This document shows, in pieces, positions 28,226-41,900 of a DNA stretch of 64,000 bases (positions within the stretch are counted from its first letter, which is position 1; each line of letters opens with the position of its first letter). Source of the DNA: Epiperipatus broadwayi (lineage: Eukaryota; Onychophora; Udeonychophora; Euonychophora; Peripatidae); contig JAQFVV010000951.1 of the NCBI GenBank assembly GCA_028023455.1, positions 62,001-126,000 on the forward strand. The letters are read 5' to 3'. Both the position numbers and the translations under genes were made by a program. Below the pieces are notes generated by a model, which made no database searches, was not told the origin of the DNA, and saw only the letters and a list, made by a program, of their open reading frames with translations.

Positions 28226-29485
28226 ATTTTTTTATTCATTATGCTGTATTATTGGAAAATTAAAAAGGGCATTATATTTGTAGTGAATCTTTGTTAAAGT
28301 TATATTTTCAAATACAATCATGGGTGCAATTAATATCATCATAAAAGACTAAGAAAAACTCTGAGCTTGGAAACAGAAATTGATATCTTAATTTGAATGG
28401 AAAAAAGGAAATAGTGATATTTATTTTTTATGGATTTATTCACATTAACTCTCACCATTATTTTTAAAAGCAAATACAAAATAGAACAATGAAATCAAAC
28501 CATCATATGTGTATCCAGAGCAACTAAAATCATGAAACTATTGAATCCCATTTAAATAAAATCAAGAGCCATTCTAAACTTTTTTCTTGAGATCATTAAT
28601 CATCATTTGGTGCACTTATTCACAAAAACTGAGACCATCAAAAGATTAATAAGACAACAATGGACATTAGAATAAGCAATTCAAAAAATTAGATAATTAT
28701 ATTTGATTAATAGATCACTGGAAAGCACATGTTTAATATGTGATTTTACAGAGATTTAAGTTACATTGTCATGCATACATGCATATATATTTTAAGTGCT
28801 TAATGCACAACCCATATAGCATAGTTTACATAAACATGTAGTGTACATTGAAGAAGCTTTTTAAGTTTCTTTACATATTGGGTTAAGTTGTTTGGTCACA
28901 GCTTGCAATGGATATTTTAGCTAGAACAATAATCTAAATTCTTACCCATATAAAATCATTATAAATACTTGTTCCTTGTTTGGTATTCTTGCTTAAGAGT
29001 TAGTATTGAGTGACGAATTGACTTCACGAAGCAGTTTAAAAGTATTAATTTAGTTTTATTTTAAGAAATTATAAGTATTTACATATCAAATGTACATATA
29101 ATGTATGCACATACATATATTTTAATAATAAAATAATTTAATTATTACTGCAATTATTTTATTCCCCCAGTTCAAGTTATAATTACTCTTGATTTACAAA
29201 CATAAGGTTAAATATAAAACAAAATACTCATCTTCTTTAAAAGTTTGTTTAAAAGCTTTCTTTTAGCTTTTTATACCATAGACAAGTTTTAAGCAAGATT
29301 TTCCATAATACATTTTTTACCATTACATAGTATCTTGGAGGAATGTTTTAATTTTAATCAAAACTGTTTATTAATACATTTTCCTGTTTTAAAAAATACA
29401 AAATGAAATTACACTAGGGGATTTTTTCCCCATTTTTTAGCACTAATATGTAGGTATGATTCCAATAAATGATTTTTTCTCTATG

Positions 29486-29489
<4 letters not shown>
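28226..29489. other. AT-rich spacer, no gene seen
   Basis: No gene or element recognised. Confidence 0.6.

Positions 29490-29571
<82 letters not shown>
29490..29571. repeat. (TA)n microsatellite
   Basis: Pure TA array of about 82 bp. Confidence 0.97.
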
Positions 29572-29573
<2 letters not shown>

Positions 29574-30119
29574 GGGAAATGGTATCATGCATGGACAATA
29601 TACGGGCAATAGATTTTTTCATCCTTGCCTTCAGTTTATATAAAAATATATATGTGTAATGTTTAACAATGGATTCTGAAAATTAAAATATTTCTCATAT
29701 AGATTTCTTCTATGCTTCTTTCTTGTTAATATACATGTACATGAATGCTATTTGTCCTCACCACAGTTTAGTTTCAATAATATGCAAACTTCACCCATGG
29801 CATTAAGGGTCTAATTTACAAATATTGGTTTCTGAAGTTATGGAGAATTTATCCTCCATTTTTTCTTTGGATGTTCAAACTTTACCAATATAGAATTTAG
29901 ATCGATTAAATAAAAACATATTATGAAATTAACTTCATATATTTTACATATTTTGAAAACAAAAGAAGTGGTTAAAAACAAACAGTTTCCTTTTATTAAA
30001 TAAAAATATTAAAACATCGGCAAAATATAAAGCAAGTTTTAATATTTCTATTAAATAAATACCATTTTTATATAATTTCCAATAATATAGTATTCACAAA
30101 ATACAAACAATATTTATAG

Positions 30120-30297
<178 letters not shown>

Positions 30298-30650
30298 TGA
30301 AAACTATTCAAAAAAGTTTATAATTTTAATAATTATAATATCTATGCATTGTTTTTATCCAGGTTAGTCATAATTATAGAACTACAATAAAATATGCAAA
30401 TAAGCATAGATAATATAAATAAAATGTCTTTTAATTAAAACAAAATTGTAATTATAATAAAAATAGTGAATTTAATGGCAATAAACTATTATAAACAGTC
30501 TTCAAATCTGCAGAAATACTTTCAGTTAATTTCTTAAACCTGTCTCAGCTGCCATAAATTAAAAAAAAAAAAAAAACACAGTGGAAGCAGACATCATTAA
30601 TTCAAATCCCATGAATCCTGTATTTAAATGTTAGTAGCTTATATATTTAT

Positions 30651-31000
30651 TTAATGCATTTCATTACTATTTAAAAAAAATTGCCCACTTAATTTTTCTT
30701 TTATTATGATTTTTCTCTTCATGAAGAATTTACACACTTTTAAAGTCAAATTTAAATCTGTATTTACATATTTTTCACAATCAAAGAAAACTGAAGCAGT
30801 CATTAAATTACTATTATTTTTACTTTTCACATAATTACATAACAATTCATGGGCTTTAATCTCTTCTCTACTGCAACTCGATTCACCTATTTATGATAAC
30901 CTACAGTCACAAAAAATTTGATTTACAATATTATTTTCTGCTTGAAAGGTATGACATCCTTAGAATTATTGACTACTTTACTAACACTGTTTGGAACAAG
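30651..31000 (-). pseudogene. GIY-YIG C-terminal part, subfamily A copy 1
   Basis: The minus-strand frame at 30845-30651 (LCNYVKSKNNSNLMTASVFF...) is the C-terminus of the endonuclease. Upstream, 31000-30850 aligns with the GIY-YIG start of the second copy (NVIYQIFCECMLSYIDES at 45850) but has stops. The alignment between the two copies is the main evidence, because the domain is weak on its own. Confidence 0.6.
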
Positions 31001-31158
31001 GAATGAAATATTAAATACGTTCTTATGTATATCCTTAATAAATTTCCCTTGTGGTTTTTAAATAAATGGATTAGATCAGATATCCATTGTTTTGTATCAA
31101 TCTTTATTTTCTTTAAACCATTATAACTTTTTTTAAATTGACATAAAGTATTGTTTAT

Positions 31159-31473
31159 TTATTCCATTTTGTAACCAACATCAAGCAATTCCTTGGCAAA
31201 TATCTCAATATTTTTCAGTTTATCACCTTGGTAATGATATAATTTTCCAGAACGAAAGAAAAAAGTTGTAAAACTTGCCATCTTAGGCATAATTGGTACT
31301 TTTGATTTCCAATTTATATATCCCCTTTTTTGCAATATCTTGATTATCAATTTATAGTTTAATATACTGTTATCTCTTGTAAAAATTAAATCCAAATATT
31401 TAATATTTTTGTTTTCTTTCTTTTTAATAATCCATTTCAAGCCATTCAAATTATTCAATTCTTCTACAAGCAA
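31159..31473 (-). pseudogene. PLE RT thumb/linker, subfamily A copy 1
   Basis: A 104-residue frame: LVEELNNLNGLKWIIKKKEN, IKYLDLIFTRDNSILNYKLI, then SFTTFFFRSGKLYHYQGDKL. It parallels the second copy, where the same segment follows the YKRYVDDVFLCG catalytic motif. The first methionine is internal. The catalytic part is lost at the 5' truncation. Confidence 0.78.
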
Positions 31474-31504
31474 AGTTATAGTATTAGTATTTCCACAAAA
31501 TAGA

Positions 31505-31870
31505 TCTATACATTAAAATTAAATATATCATTTACATGATAATGCAATACAGAGTGTCTCTTATTTATTGCCTGCTATTATTTGCTATAAACCATGCCTC
31601 TTTATATTTTCTTTTTTGATTATTACATTTAATACAAACAACATCCATATTAATGACATCAAAATCATGTCTAGATATAATTTAATGTTTCAAAAATATA
31701 GATTTAACATTAGAGTCTATTTTAGCACTTTTATATAAATATTTGTTTTGCTAATCTTGTACCACAATTAGCATGGGATTCCTCGTAATAAATTGCACTG
31801 AATTTTGGTTCATTACATTTAATTTAATAAACTATTCATAGAGATTGTTTTGGAGATCATTTTATATGAA
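31505..31870 (-). pseudogene. PLE subfamily B GIY-YIG fragment, minus copy
   Basis: Aligns along its length with the inverse complement of 33955-34290. Short frames read CNEPKFSAIYYEESHANCGT and, after a frame slip, SRHDFDVINMDVVCIKCNNQ. The order (Cys, YY-E, then a conserved H-FD-IN, then NDQKR) fits the GIY-YIG C-terminus of PLEs. The copy has many stops. Confidence 0.55.
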
Positions 31871-32143
31871 TCGCACTCACACCTACACTTGCCTAATTTT
31901 TTGAGCAGGAAATGTGGGCTAGGGAACCATGAGACTCTGCTGATAATTGTTAGTAGACATTCCTAAAAGATGGGAGATAGAAGGGGAGGTTGTCTTAATG
32001 AATATTAAAATAGTTTTGACAATCGGAATTCCAGCCACTCTCACACAATACTGTATCCAAAAGTGAAATGTGATCGCACATCAAATATGCTTAGCCCAAA
32101 TCTGAGCTGTAAGCTGACATGACAGCTTCTGTGGCAGATTAAA

Positions 32144-32290
32144 TGTCATGTTTCTGTGCATTAGCATAGAAATATGACACAACAGACACTCCATACAATG
32201 GACTATTTCTAGGATTACGCATTAGAAATAGAACATTTGCTAGTGGATAGGCTGCCTAAATGGCATATTTCTGTGTGCTATCATAGAAAT
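32144..32290 (+). repeat. Cluster of three related hairpins
   Basis: Three successive stem-loops share ATTTCT...AGAAAT stems. First: TGTCATGTTTCT (32144-32155) with AGAAATATGACA (32168-32179), 12 bp with one G-T pair. Second: CTATTTCTA (32203-32211) with TAGAAATAG (32223-32231), perfect. Third: ATTTCT (32267-32272) with AGAAAT (32285-32290). The loops are related (GTGCATTAGCAT-like). Units are about 60 bp apart. Origin unknown. Confidence 0.7.
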
Positions 32291-32339
32291 AACACCCTCC
32301 AACAGTTTCAACATGCTATTGTAAAAAAACCTTGAATTC

Positions 32340-33540
32340 TCTTCAGCATATACAAAAAACACTATTTACATATCTTATGTATGAAGGTGATGTTGTAGTG
32401 AACTTTTGTGGAATAATTTCTAATTCAAATTTATTTAAAACTATACTACAAAAAATTTCACTTAAAGGTAATCCTTCATTCCATCAATGTTCCATTTTAT
32501 AAAAATCACTGTTAAAAAAGATGTAATATAATTATCCATCCATTTAAAAACTTTAATAATAACATTTATATTGTACTTATTAAAATTTAAACTAATTAAA
32601 ATATTATTAACAATATTAAAAGAGAATTTTTGTGAAACTGAACCATAAAGTCTTTTTATATTTAATTAAGCAAGTTTATTGTTAGGAATATATATTTGTG
32701 AATTTAATATTTGTGCATATTCAAATGAACATTTTATAGCAAATTTTCCAAAAAAAACTTGTTTAATTAGCTATTTAGATATTAATTTAGCTGTTTTATA
32801 AAAATATGTACCTCCAAAATTAATGAAACGTTTAAGAGGTTGATTTTCATTATGCATTTCTATATTTGCAAAAATTTTAGAAGGAATAGATGCAGTTGGA
32901 TAAATCTTTTTTATATTCAAATTTATCAATTGGTTTGTTTTGATAACTTCTTACTATTGAAACGATGAATTTATTTTTTTTCTCCGTTAAAATTATACTC
33001 ATCTGGTAATTTTAATTTTAACTTTCTAATTTCATCATAAACATTATTTTTATGATCTTTATTAGATAAAGGAATAAATCTACTATTTTTATCCTCCTTA
33101 TACATTTAATATTGTTATACCGTAAAAATGATTTAAATTCAATTAAATTATTATATCAATTGTACGACTTTTGAATGTTTGTCAATAAAATCGACTCATT
33201 GAGAGTTATTTTAATAGTCTGTTTCAATATCGGCAATAGTTTCTAATGATGGATTTTTCCAATTTCCCGCAATAAATTTTAGACCGCAATCAAAAACAAG
33301 TTTAATATTATGTGGAATAGAATATATATTTAAATTAACAAATTTATTATCATTATTTTAGGTCATTTAATACCTCGTTTGAAAGCTAAACATTTTAACT
33401 CTTTATCATATTTGTAATTTAAAAATAAAGATAATTTTGAAAATTTAATATTAATACAATCAGGAATATTTTAAATACTATTTTTGCAAAAAAATCTCTT
33501 CAATCTTCCAATTTTCAATCGCTTTTTACAATCTGAAATA
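32340..33540 (-). pseudogene. Decayed coding-like region, unassigned
   Basis: Minus-strand fragments look protein-like in several frames. Near 33105-32990 the frame gives SRFIPLSNKDHKNNVYDEIR and then KLKLPDEYNFNGEKKNKF. Near 33310-33220 it gives LVFDCGLKFIAGNWKNPSLE. Between them are stops and frameshifts. It lies between two inverted PLE-B endonuclease fragments, so it may be the N-terminal or RT part of that subfamily, but I see no catalytic motif. Another mobile element is equally possible. Confidence 0.3.
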
Positions 33541-33774
33541 GTCATACGAAGTAACAGTTTTTAAACACAGAATAATTTGATGTCTCTGAAATATAGATTT
33601 ATCAATCCGAATATTATAGCAATTAGGAAAAATAAGAAAATTAAAACACAGTGCTAAAAATGTACTTATTTCATTTTAGTATAAAAAGCTTTAAACGTTT
33701 CATTACCATTATAAACCTAATATATTTATCCATTGTAACGTAATTTAATAAAATATTTTCTTTCATTAATTTGA

Positions 33775-33777
<3 letters not shown>

Positions 33778-33824
<47 letters not shown>
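33778..33824. repeat. (AAT)n microsatellite
   Basis: Uninterrupted triplet array. Confidence 0.97.
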
Positions 33825-33825
<1 letters not shown>

Positions 33826-33954
33826 ATGGACCACACTTCTTCACATACCTAATATTTTTAAAAGAATAAAAAGAAATTGTGCAAATGGTTATATATCAGT
33901 ATTAGAACATCTTTGAAACTTAATAAAATTTTACATAATATTAAACATAAATTA

Positions 33955-34290
33955 TCTCCAAACCAATCATTATAAATAGTTTATAAAATTAAATATAATG
34001 AACCAAAATACAATGAAAGGTATTATGGGGAATTTCATGCCAGTTGAGTTCAAGATTAACCCAACATAAACATTTTTATACACACGCTGCCCAACTCCAA
34101 TGTTAAATCTATGTTTTTAAACATGAAATTAAGTCTGACATAATTTTGATCCTATTAATATTGATGTTTATTCTGAATGTAATGATCAAAAAAGATAATA
34201 TAAAAAAGCATGTGCATAACATATAATATCAATGCAAAAAACTTGAAAGTCCATGCATTGCATTATTTTATAAATGGCATATTTATTTAT
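33955..34290 (+). pseudogene. PLE subfamily B GIY-YIG fragment, plus copy
   Basis: Partner of 31505-31870 in inverse orientation. Readable pieces are YKIKYNEPKYNERYYGEFHA and SNVKSMF, with stops between. It shares the nucleotide stretch AATGTTAAATCTATNTTT and the later AATGATCAAAAAAG with the minus copy. Confidence 0.55.
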
Positions 34291-34299
34291 AATGTTTAT

Positions 34300-37200
34300 A
34301 TTTTATTTATGTATTTTATTGTTATTCTATGATCATGACATACTGGTAGAAAGCAATGCTTAGACAAAAGTTTTATTAAAATTTTACACTTTCCATTACT
34401 ATTATTATTATATTCAAATTAAGCGAAGAAAATATTTGATTAAATTTATTACTAAGTTAATATTTTTATCATTTCCCACTGTAATTTACATAAATTTATA
34501 CCTACATTTTTCCTCTTTCATATCTACATTTTTTTAAGGTTCAAAAATATCAGGACATATTATTCTGTGCACCAAAAAACTAATAGATATCAATATTGTA
34601 TATATTTAGCATTGTGTTTATTTAGCTGTGTATATGTATTTCATATTAATTGAGTGAGACTTGCTAAATATTTTATTCTATGTTTACAAAAATACTGCAT
34701 TTTTTTTATTTTCTAAAAAATGTATACAATAGAGTCTACTAAATTAAAATCATTTGGTGTATAAAAATGTTAGGAATCAAATATATATGAAGTGCTGTAC
34801 ACATAGAATTTTATTTTTATAAAAAAAAAAGAATTTTTTTAAAGTCATAAATACAAATGGAAACAAACTTACTCTAATAAAACTCAAAAAATGTTAGCTT
34901 ATTAATGGCATTAACAGAGCTTCTACTTTTTTGCTTGGAAATTATTTTCCTTTGTGGTTATCTTCTGTTTAATTTTTTCCTTGTGGTAAAAATTAAAATT
35001 ACACTTTTAAACTAATCTGCAAACTTTCAGTAACAAATCTTACTTTCACATTAAATATTTTGCCCACAATCTAAACCCAAATTCAAAAACGATTTTAAAA
35101 TTGTTTTGAGCACTGCATTCAATGTCAATCAGCTTGTGTGTATGAAATATTTTTATTTCTGGAAGTATTACTTTTTTATATCAATTATTTTATTGCACAA
35201 CATTAAATTTTTTGACTATTTGTTTACTTTAAAATATTTTTAAAATTAAAAACAACCTTCTGATAATCAAAAAACACATTTGTTTTACAACATTGATTAA
35301 CTTTTTAGAAAAAACTTAATCTTTCTCAATAGGTTTATTCTGCACTAATTAGATTTTATTCATTAGTTATTAGAATTATAATTTTTTGTTTGCAGTTTTA
35401 CTTCTGATGCCACATTTTACATACTTTGCACATAATAATAAAAATTAAAATCCATCTTTTAAACTTATCAACAATACTCTGTTAATACAAAGTCAGACAT
35501 ATACTTTTCTTACTATAATTTTTTTTTCCATATTTTTAAAACAACATTTCAGAAACACTCATTCACATTATATATTTATGTCAAACATCACTAAATAGTG
35601 CATGAGATAGCATTATTCTTTTTTGAATACATTTTTTGCTTTTAATTAAATTCAGAAAAATCAAGTTTGTAGTTTATTAAAAAAAACTCATTTAGACTTT
35701 TGACTATTAAGTAGTAAGTAATGTTTTCCTAGAAATATCAAAAGTAGTTATTTCTGGTTGTATACATGAATATAATCATTCACTATTTTGTTACATATAT
35801 ATACACATGCATCAGAATAACTAAATTATAGTAAATACTGAATACTTTTACTATTTGCATATGCAATCCATTCATGCATATTAAAATTTTTGATTCCATA
35901 AATCAAAATATTAATATATACAATTACAATTGTGTTTGGAATTAGCTGTATGCAAGTTGATGTTTCTCATGTTACATTTTTTATTTGATCTTTAATATAT
36001 TGTCATAATTGTATTAACTCTGAATGAGTCATTTCTATACACACACAGTATCAGAAAATAGTTAAAAGTAATGTCCTAGGTTGCAAAAAAATGAATTCTT
36101 TAACATTTTTGTTTTTTCAGAAATTTTATCAAAATCATCCTTTCCTTTATTTTGTTTTAATAACTTACATAAATACAATTTATCCATACCACATTCAACA
36201 CTTCTTAGCAAAACATGTATATGTACACTTTACATTTCAACTGTTCTGATACTGAAGAAGACTGCAGGACAGTCAAAAAATAAGAGGTATATATGTACAA
36301 TAAAAGGCTTTTTCTAAAATATGTTAAAAGTGGTTTGAATAAATTGTATTTTTGTTTCTTGCTATACTTTGTAAATATTCATTTTTTTCCTCTAGTTGTC
36401 TATATGTTGTGACCTCATTTAATCATTTCTTATATAGACACTATTACATAAATTTATATATCTTATGATTATAGCTTCACATCCATATCTAATTTGTATA
36501 TTCCTTATAATTGATTTGTTTTTGTTTTATTTTGTCCACATATTTATAATTCAAATGCATTTCTGTTTTAAATTACTACTTTTCATTGATGCCATTTCTC
36601 CAACGTTTTCTGCTCGTTATTTCTATTTGCTCAGAATACAACGTTTACAGGAGGCAAAATTTTTGTCAGAGCATGAAAAATTGTGGAAAACCAAACCGCT
36701 ATTAATAATATGGAAAAATTAAACACTTAAAAATGTTTTTTAATCATTGCATTTTTACATTAATATTTTAAAGTTTCTTTTGTAACCTGTATTTTAATAT
36801 CCAAATTTTACAAATCAGCTAATCTGCTCCATTTATTTTCTTTCCAATATTTAATGTTCAGCTTTCTACAATTTTAGTGAATTTTTTTACAGCACTGATT
36901 TTAATGCTTAATATATTCTTTATCAGTCATATGTAACATTAAACAAACCCATTTTTCTTTGACAATTGTATCATAACACAGGCCTATCTGATACAAACTC
37001 TTTTATCCTTGTTTGTAATCCCATTATTAACAAACATATCATTAAACAACTCACTTGAATCTCCACAAATATAAAAAACACAAAACACTCGTTTCTCCAT
37101 CACACTACCTTTTATAACATTCTTATTCCTAATATGATAGTTTAATATTTTGTTCAGACTCAAATAAAATCATATCTCATCTATTATTCTTGTTTTTATT

Positions 37201-37790
37201 TATTCATATTTTTCTCACCTTCTTTGCTTTTATATAGTATTTTTATTATATATAATATTAGCAATTTTAAATTATTATAATAGTAAAAAATAATAATTGT
37301 TTAAAACTGTTTACAAGTCGGTGATGTTTTCCCTTTTGACACAAACCTTTTTTTACTAAAAATGGTAAAAAAATATTTTTTGTTAAAAATGTATTTAATT
37401 CTACAAATGTAACACTTTTAATTGAAATCTATTTTTAAAGTCGTTTCAAAATGACTTACAATATTTTTTTTTCCAAAATATCTTTTCCTTTTAATTCTTT
37501 TTGATCAGCAAATAAATGCAGAGATAATATCACTGGCTAATTTATCACAGTTTAAGAAACTGAACTTTTTGATAATCATTTTGATGAAATACGCAGATCT
37601 ATAGATAAGTCTCAAATGCTTAGTGTTTTTTTTATTATTCTATGGACATTTAATAACATTACCTATAAATTATATTTTTGTGTTCACATGCGTTTTTAAT
37701 ATTAAAAAGAGTGTGTGTTTTGAGAAACAAAATTCATTCATATAGCATGCACAAAATTCAGGATACTCTTCCAAAGATATTCATATCAAT
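34300..37790. other. AT-rich spacer, no gene seen
   Basis: No supported gene. The frames at 36081-36317 and 36465-36722 are AT-driven and lack any family signature. The one structured site is at 36252-36278. Confidence 0.6.
36252..36278 (+). ncRNA. Hammerhead-like core motif, relative of 27096
   Basis: CTGAAGA (36252-36258), stem GACT/AGTC (36260-36263 with 36271-36274, fully Watson-Crick), then AAAA in place of GAAA. The loop GCAGGAC resembles GCTGGAT of the 27096 copy. Loss of the G makes it unlikely to cleave. Confidence 0.35.
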
Positions 37791-37799
37791 GATTAATAT

Positions 37800-38935
37800 C
37801 ATAACCATCTAGATTTTATGGATGATATAATAATATTACTCCCATCCAAAAAATTCATGTCTAGTCTTACTCAGATTCTGAATATTTACTCAAATTGTTT
37901 TGGTCTGATCTTTAATTCCAATAAATGAACTTCCTGGAAGCTATCCACAGGTCAAACAATTTCTTGCCTTTTCACAGCTGACCCACAGTCTTTTCTAGAA
38001 TTTTATTTTCAAATTGACATCAATGATGAGGAAAACCATACAAAATGCTCTTATACCAAAAACCCAGACGATTATTGAAACACTATCTAAAGTATACTTA
38101 GCAATCTATTTGAAGATCTTTCTGCTTAACATGTTTGTATATGTAAGAATTAATTATTATTTACCTGTTGTCTACTTTACTCAAACATTAAAAAATAATT
38201 CTTTATATGCAAAATTTATTTGGGTATAAAAGATTGCAGCCATCAGCTTGAGAATTTTACAGAAGCTGACCTGATAAAAAGGCTGTCATTGCATTCAATC
38301 TCCACCTTTATGTTCCAAAAGTCATATAATGCCATCTGCCCACTCTGTCTTTTTTATCCAAGTGCAGCACGTTTCTTGAAGGTAAATCCAACAGACAGGC
38401 CTCTGCCCAAAAGAGGGACATTGATAACCAGTGTGTGTAACATATTGGGAAATTTCATCCAGATAATCATACCACTAATTCACAGAAAATATAATGTTCT
38501 GGGAGATATATTGTTTGATGAATGCCATTAAGAATCCAGAACCAGTAATATTAAAAACAACTAACAAAAAGCTAATTACAAGGGTTAGGTATTGGACCCT
38601 GGAACCAAAATTCTCAGATTTTTTAAATCACATTTAACCTAGAAGTCCTCTCAATATTTCTTTGGCACATAAAATGGATATGTATACAATATATCTAAGA
38701 TGTGGACTTTGTGAGAGAATGGAGGGAACTATTTCATGTCTTATTTATATGTCCAGCACATCACAGTCTTAGAATCTGTATTGGTTCCTTCTTGAAATCT
38801 AATTGTTCCCCACTAATTTCAATAGCAGAAAGTATTGCAAGAGGGTTTTTCCATTCATTTAGGCTCTGTGTTCATACTATTTGCCATCTGGTGTGTTAGA
38901 TGTAAATAAATATTTCATTGAACAAATATCAATTT
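37800..38935 (+). mobile_element. Decayed non-LTR retrotransposon fragment
   Basis: Plus-strand RT remnants. The catalytic motif appears as DFMDDIIILLPSKKF near 37815-37860, followed by LTQILNIYSNCFGLIFN and an N-K/T-W segment, typical of motifs C-D. Further down are coding-like pieces (38220-38531). Near 38697 a C-terminal knuckle RCGLCERMEGTIS continues in another frame as FICPAHHSLRI, matching a CxxC...H/C C-terminal motif. Stops and frameshifts are frequent. Everything before motif C is missing. Confidence 0.7.
38220..38531 (+). pseudogene. LINE C-terminal domain piece
   Basis: A 103-residue open stretch (IKDCSHQLENFTEADLIKRL...) between the RT motif C remnant and the C-terminal knuckle of the LINE at 37800-38935. 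It has no hallmark of its own and is placed by position. Confidence 0.45.
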
Positions 38936-41900
38936 GTTTAGAAAATTTAAAAAATATATAAGTAAGATCAGACATACAGATAAAATGATAGCTCCAACAG
39001 AAATTTACTCAGTGACATGAAGTATGTTTGTATGGTCAGACGATTAGTAGGATGAGGACTCACAATTTTTCATGCCATGGAGTGTTTTATCTACTACTTT
39101 TTTGTAGATTAGTATGAACTATCTTTGTGAAACTCTAGTTCAACACTGTCATTGAGTTCTCATAGCTGCCTTCCAAATAGCTGGCCCAGTTTCACATAAA
39201 GTCAATGCATTTGACATATAAAAAATATGTAATCAATGTTAAATCTGTAAATTGCTTGTAAATTAATGATTGAAAAGAGTTTAAATTATAAGTTAAAGAA
39301 AGGCAAATATAAAAATCCGATTTAAAGATTTCACTAAATGGTACAATTAAATAGGGTAAAATGATATAAGAATAGAAATAATTTTAAAACTTGTATATGC
39401 ATAGAGTTTGTAGTCAATACAATTAATATCCATACTCACTTGTAATACAAATATAAACATGAAATTACTATGATGCAGCATATATTTAATTAACAAAAAA
39501 CAATTCAAATGTTAAGCTATGAATAAAAAATGCTCTGTTTTTACACTCCAAACAAAAAGTGCATCCAACATATTTTAATTTCTATGAGCTTTATAAGTTT
39601 ATGATTGCCAATGTTGATGGCAAAACAGAGTGAGTCAAATATAACATCAGATATAACACTAACAATTATTAAACTATTCATTATTTAAGACTAAATATCA
39701 ACTTACTCACTATGTTTTAATAATGAGATGTTAGCTCTTGTAAAGATTAAACTAGCATAATGAATTCTAAAGTGCAAATAATGGAATAAATTACTCTTCT
39801 ACCTCATTATAAATAATTAATATCTTATTGACAACCAATGCAATGAAAAGAATAATTCAGTCACCATCCTTTTATAATGGACTATAAATTTAGTAATTAT
39901 TATTGTCATGTTTTCAAGTGAATAAGTTAATTGGGAATATTTAATAATGTTAGAAAAAATAGCTTTATAAATCTCAAATATTTAAAACTGTTGGTGTAAA
40001 CATTTTATTTTTAATAATTTGGTCAATAGAACACTATTAATTTATAGCCTAAGTTAGAAGTGATTTATTGCATTAATTTCATTTAAATTGAGCTATTTTT
40101 CATTCATGTTTAAAATTGTTAACTTTTTATTATTAAAAGAAGAAAAAATAATTGTGAGATTCAGTCTGTCTTTATATAATTGACTATACATATAATAATT
40201 AGTAATGTCATGTTTTATTGCACATTCACTTGGAATTTTCAGTGAACATTTAAAATTTTAAGAATATGTGGATTTATTCTACCTTAGAAAATGGTAAAAA
40301 TATCATTAATGTAATACAAAAAGCAGAATAAGAAATAGATAGTTAGTTAAATGTGAAAGTGTTTATAACTTCACATTTATAGGTCAAAATTCTTGAGACT
40401 GACTTATTTATATATAAATTTAAATAGAGAAGAAGATGGAACCATCTTTTTCTTGTACAATCTGTCTTGTATTTTGCCTTATGAGTACTTTATGCTGTCA
40501 TTATTATATATTGTTGACTGTCATGTATAAATTTTAAGACACATCTGACAAAGGGGTTTCAGCCATTCATGTTATTATAAACTGTTTGTAAAACTTTATA
40601 TTATATGTCTAATTTGTGTAGATAATCTAAAGAAAATTTAAAATATTGTTCTGGATATTGAAAAAAGATTGTTCAGATAATATTAAAAATTACAGACCAT
40701 TTCACACTTCTATATATATTAAACAAAAACATGGTATTTAAATCACTCTAAAGAGTGAGTTGCAATTTAAAATGATTTAACCAGAGTTGATCCAATAAGA
40801 AGTGCTAAAGCACGTAATACCACAGTAGCCAACTCTCCATACAGTAGTTCTGCCCATTGCATGACTTATTAATAAATGGATGCAAGAAGCTTTTGCATAT
40901 CTAGTGCCACTCATCTAATGCTTGTGTCTTTCATCAGTGAGGAGCTTTAAATCCTAGAACACAGCAACTTGATCTTAAATGTAGTGCAACTCCTATATAA
41001 TCATTTCTTACCACATTAATTAACTATGAGTCAAAAATCAAAATATAAATATGCAAGTAAATGAACTTGTATTGAAACATTGTTGAGTTTTCATACTTGG
41101 TTCATAACTTTATTGTTAATTATACAGGCAAAAGGTATCTTCTGGAGGGTTATATTAGATTTAAGATGTTTGTGATATGCCCTCAGATTTAATGCTTTTT
41201 GCATGTGAGAAACTAATCAGATTATTGGATAAGGAGGCATAGGTAGGGATTGAATGCACAAATATGTTTTCATCCATTAATGATTATGTCTCACATGGAT
41301 GACTCTAACACATGGAGTGTCTTTGACTGAGTTAACAGGTTGTGTAAGCATATGACATTTCAGAAGTTAAAGTAAAAATAAATGAATATATGTTGTTTAT
41401 ATATTTTATACCTGGAAAGTATGAAATGATTTTGATGCTAAAATCGTTTCTTCAAAATTTAATGTTATAGCTGGCCATTATATTGACCAAAATATTATCA
41501 TATAACAAAAAATGTTCATCAAAATATAAGTTCAATGAGTAAATTATATGGTGATATTGAGATGATTATCTATGATATGGGAGAATGATTTGGTTGTATA
41601 AGAGATGGGTATCATGTACACAAAACCTTTTACATTGAATTGAAAAAAAGGATTCAATGGGAAGATAAATTAAAAACACATGACTATATTTATACAATTA
41701 AGATGTTTTTAGAGGATATAGTTGATTTTGGAAAAATGCATCAAAGCTTCAATAAAAATAATATAAGACTTGTCAAATCAGAATAAGAATGCAACAATGA
41801 AAAGAGAAAATTAAACATTCAAGTAAAGGACCACAAATTAGGTTTAAAATTTGAGACTCATAAATTGAAACATGTTTACAATTACAAAAACTAGATCAGA

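Larger units (their letters stand above)
30440..31500 (-). mobile_element. Penelope-like element subfamily A, truncated (copy 1)
   Basis: Minus-strand PLE fragment homologous to 45440-46690. It begins just before the RT thumb region near 31500, runs through the linker and a decayed GIY-YIG region (about 31000-30850), and ends in a 3' region with an A-run at 30560-30576 and TTGTAATTATAA near 30445. The RT catalytic motifs upstream are missing. Confidence 0.78.

Noticed and set aside
40541-40575. CTGACAAAGGGGTTTCAGCC as a further hammerhead-like tail
   Set aside because: No GAAA box and no stem II. Too far from consensus to count.
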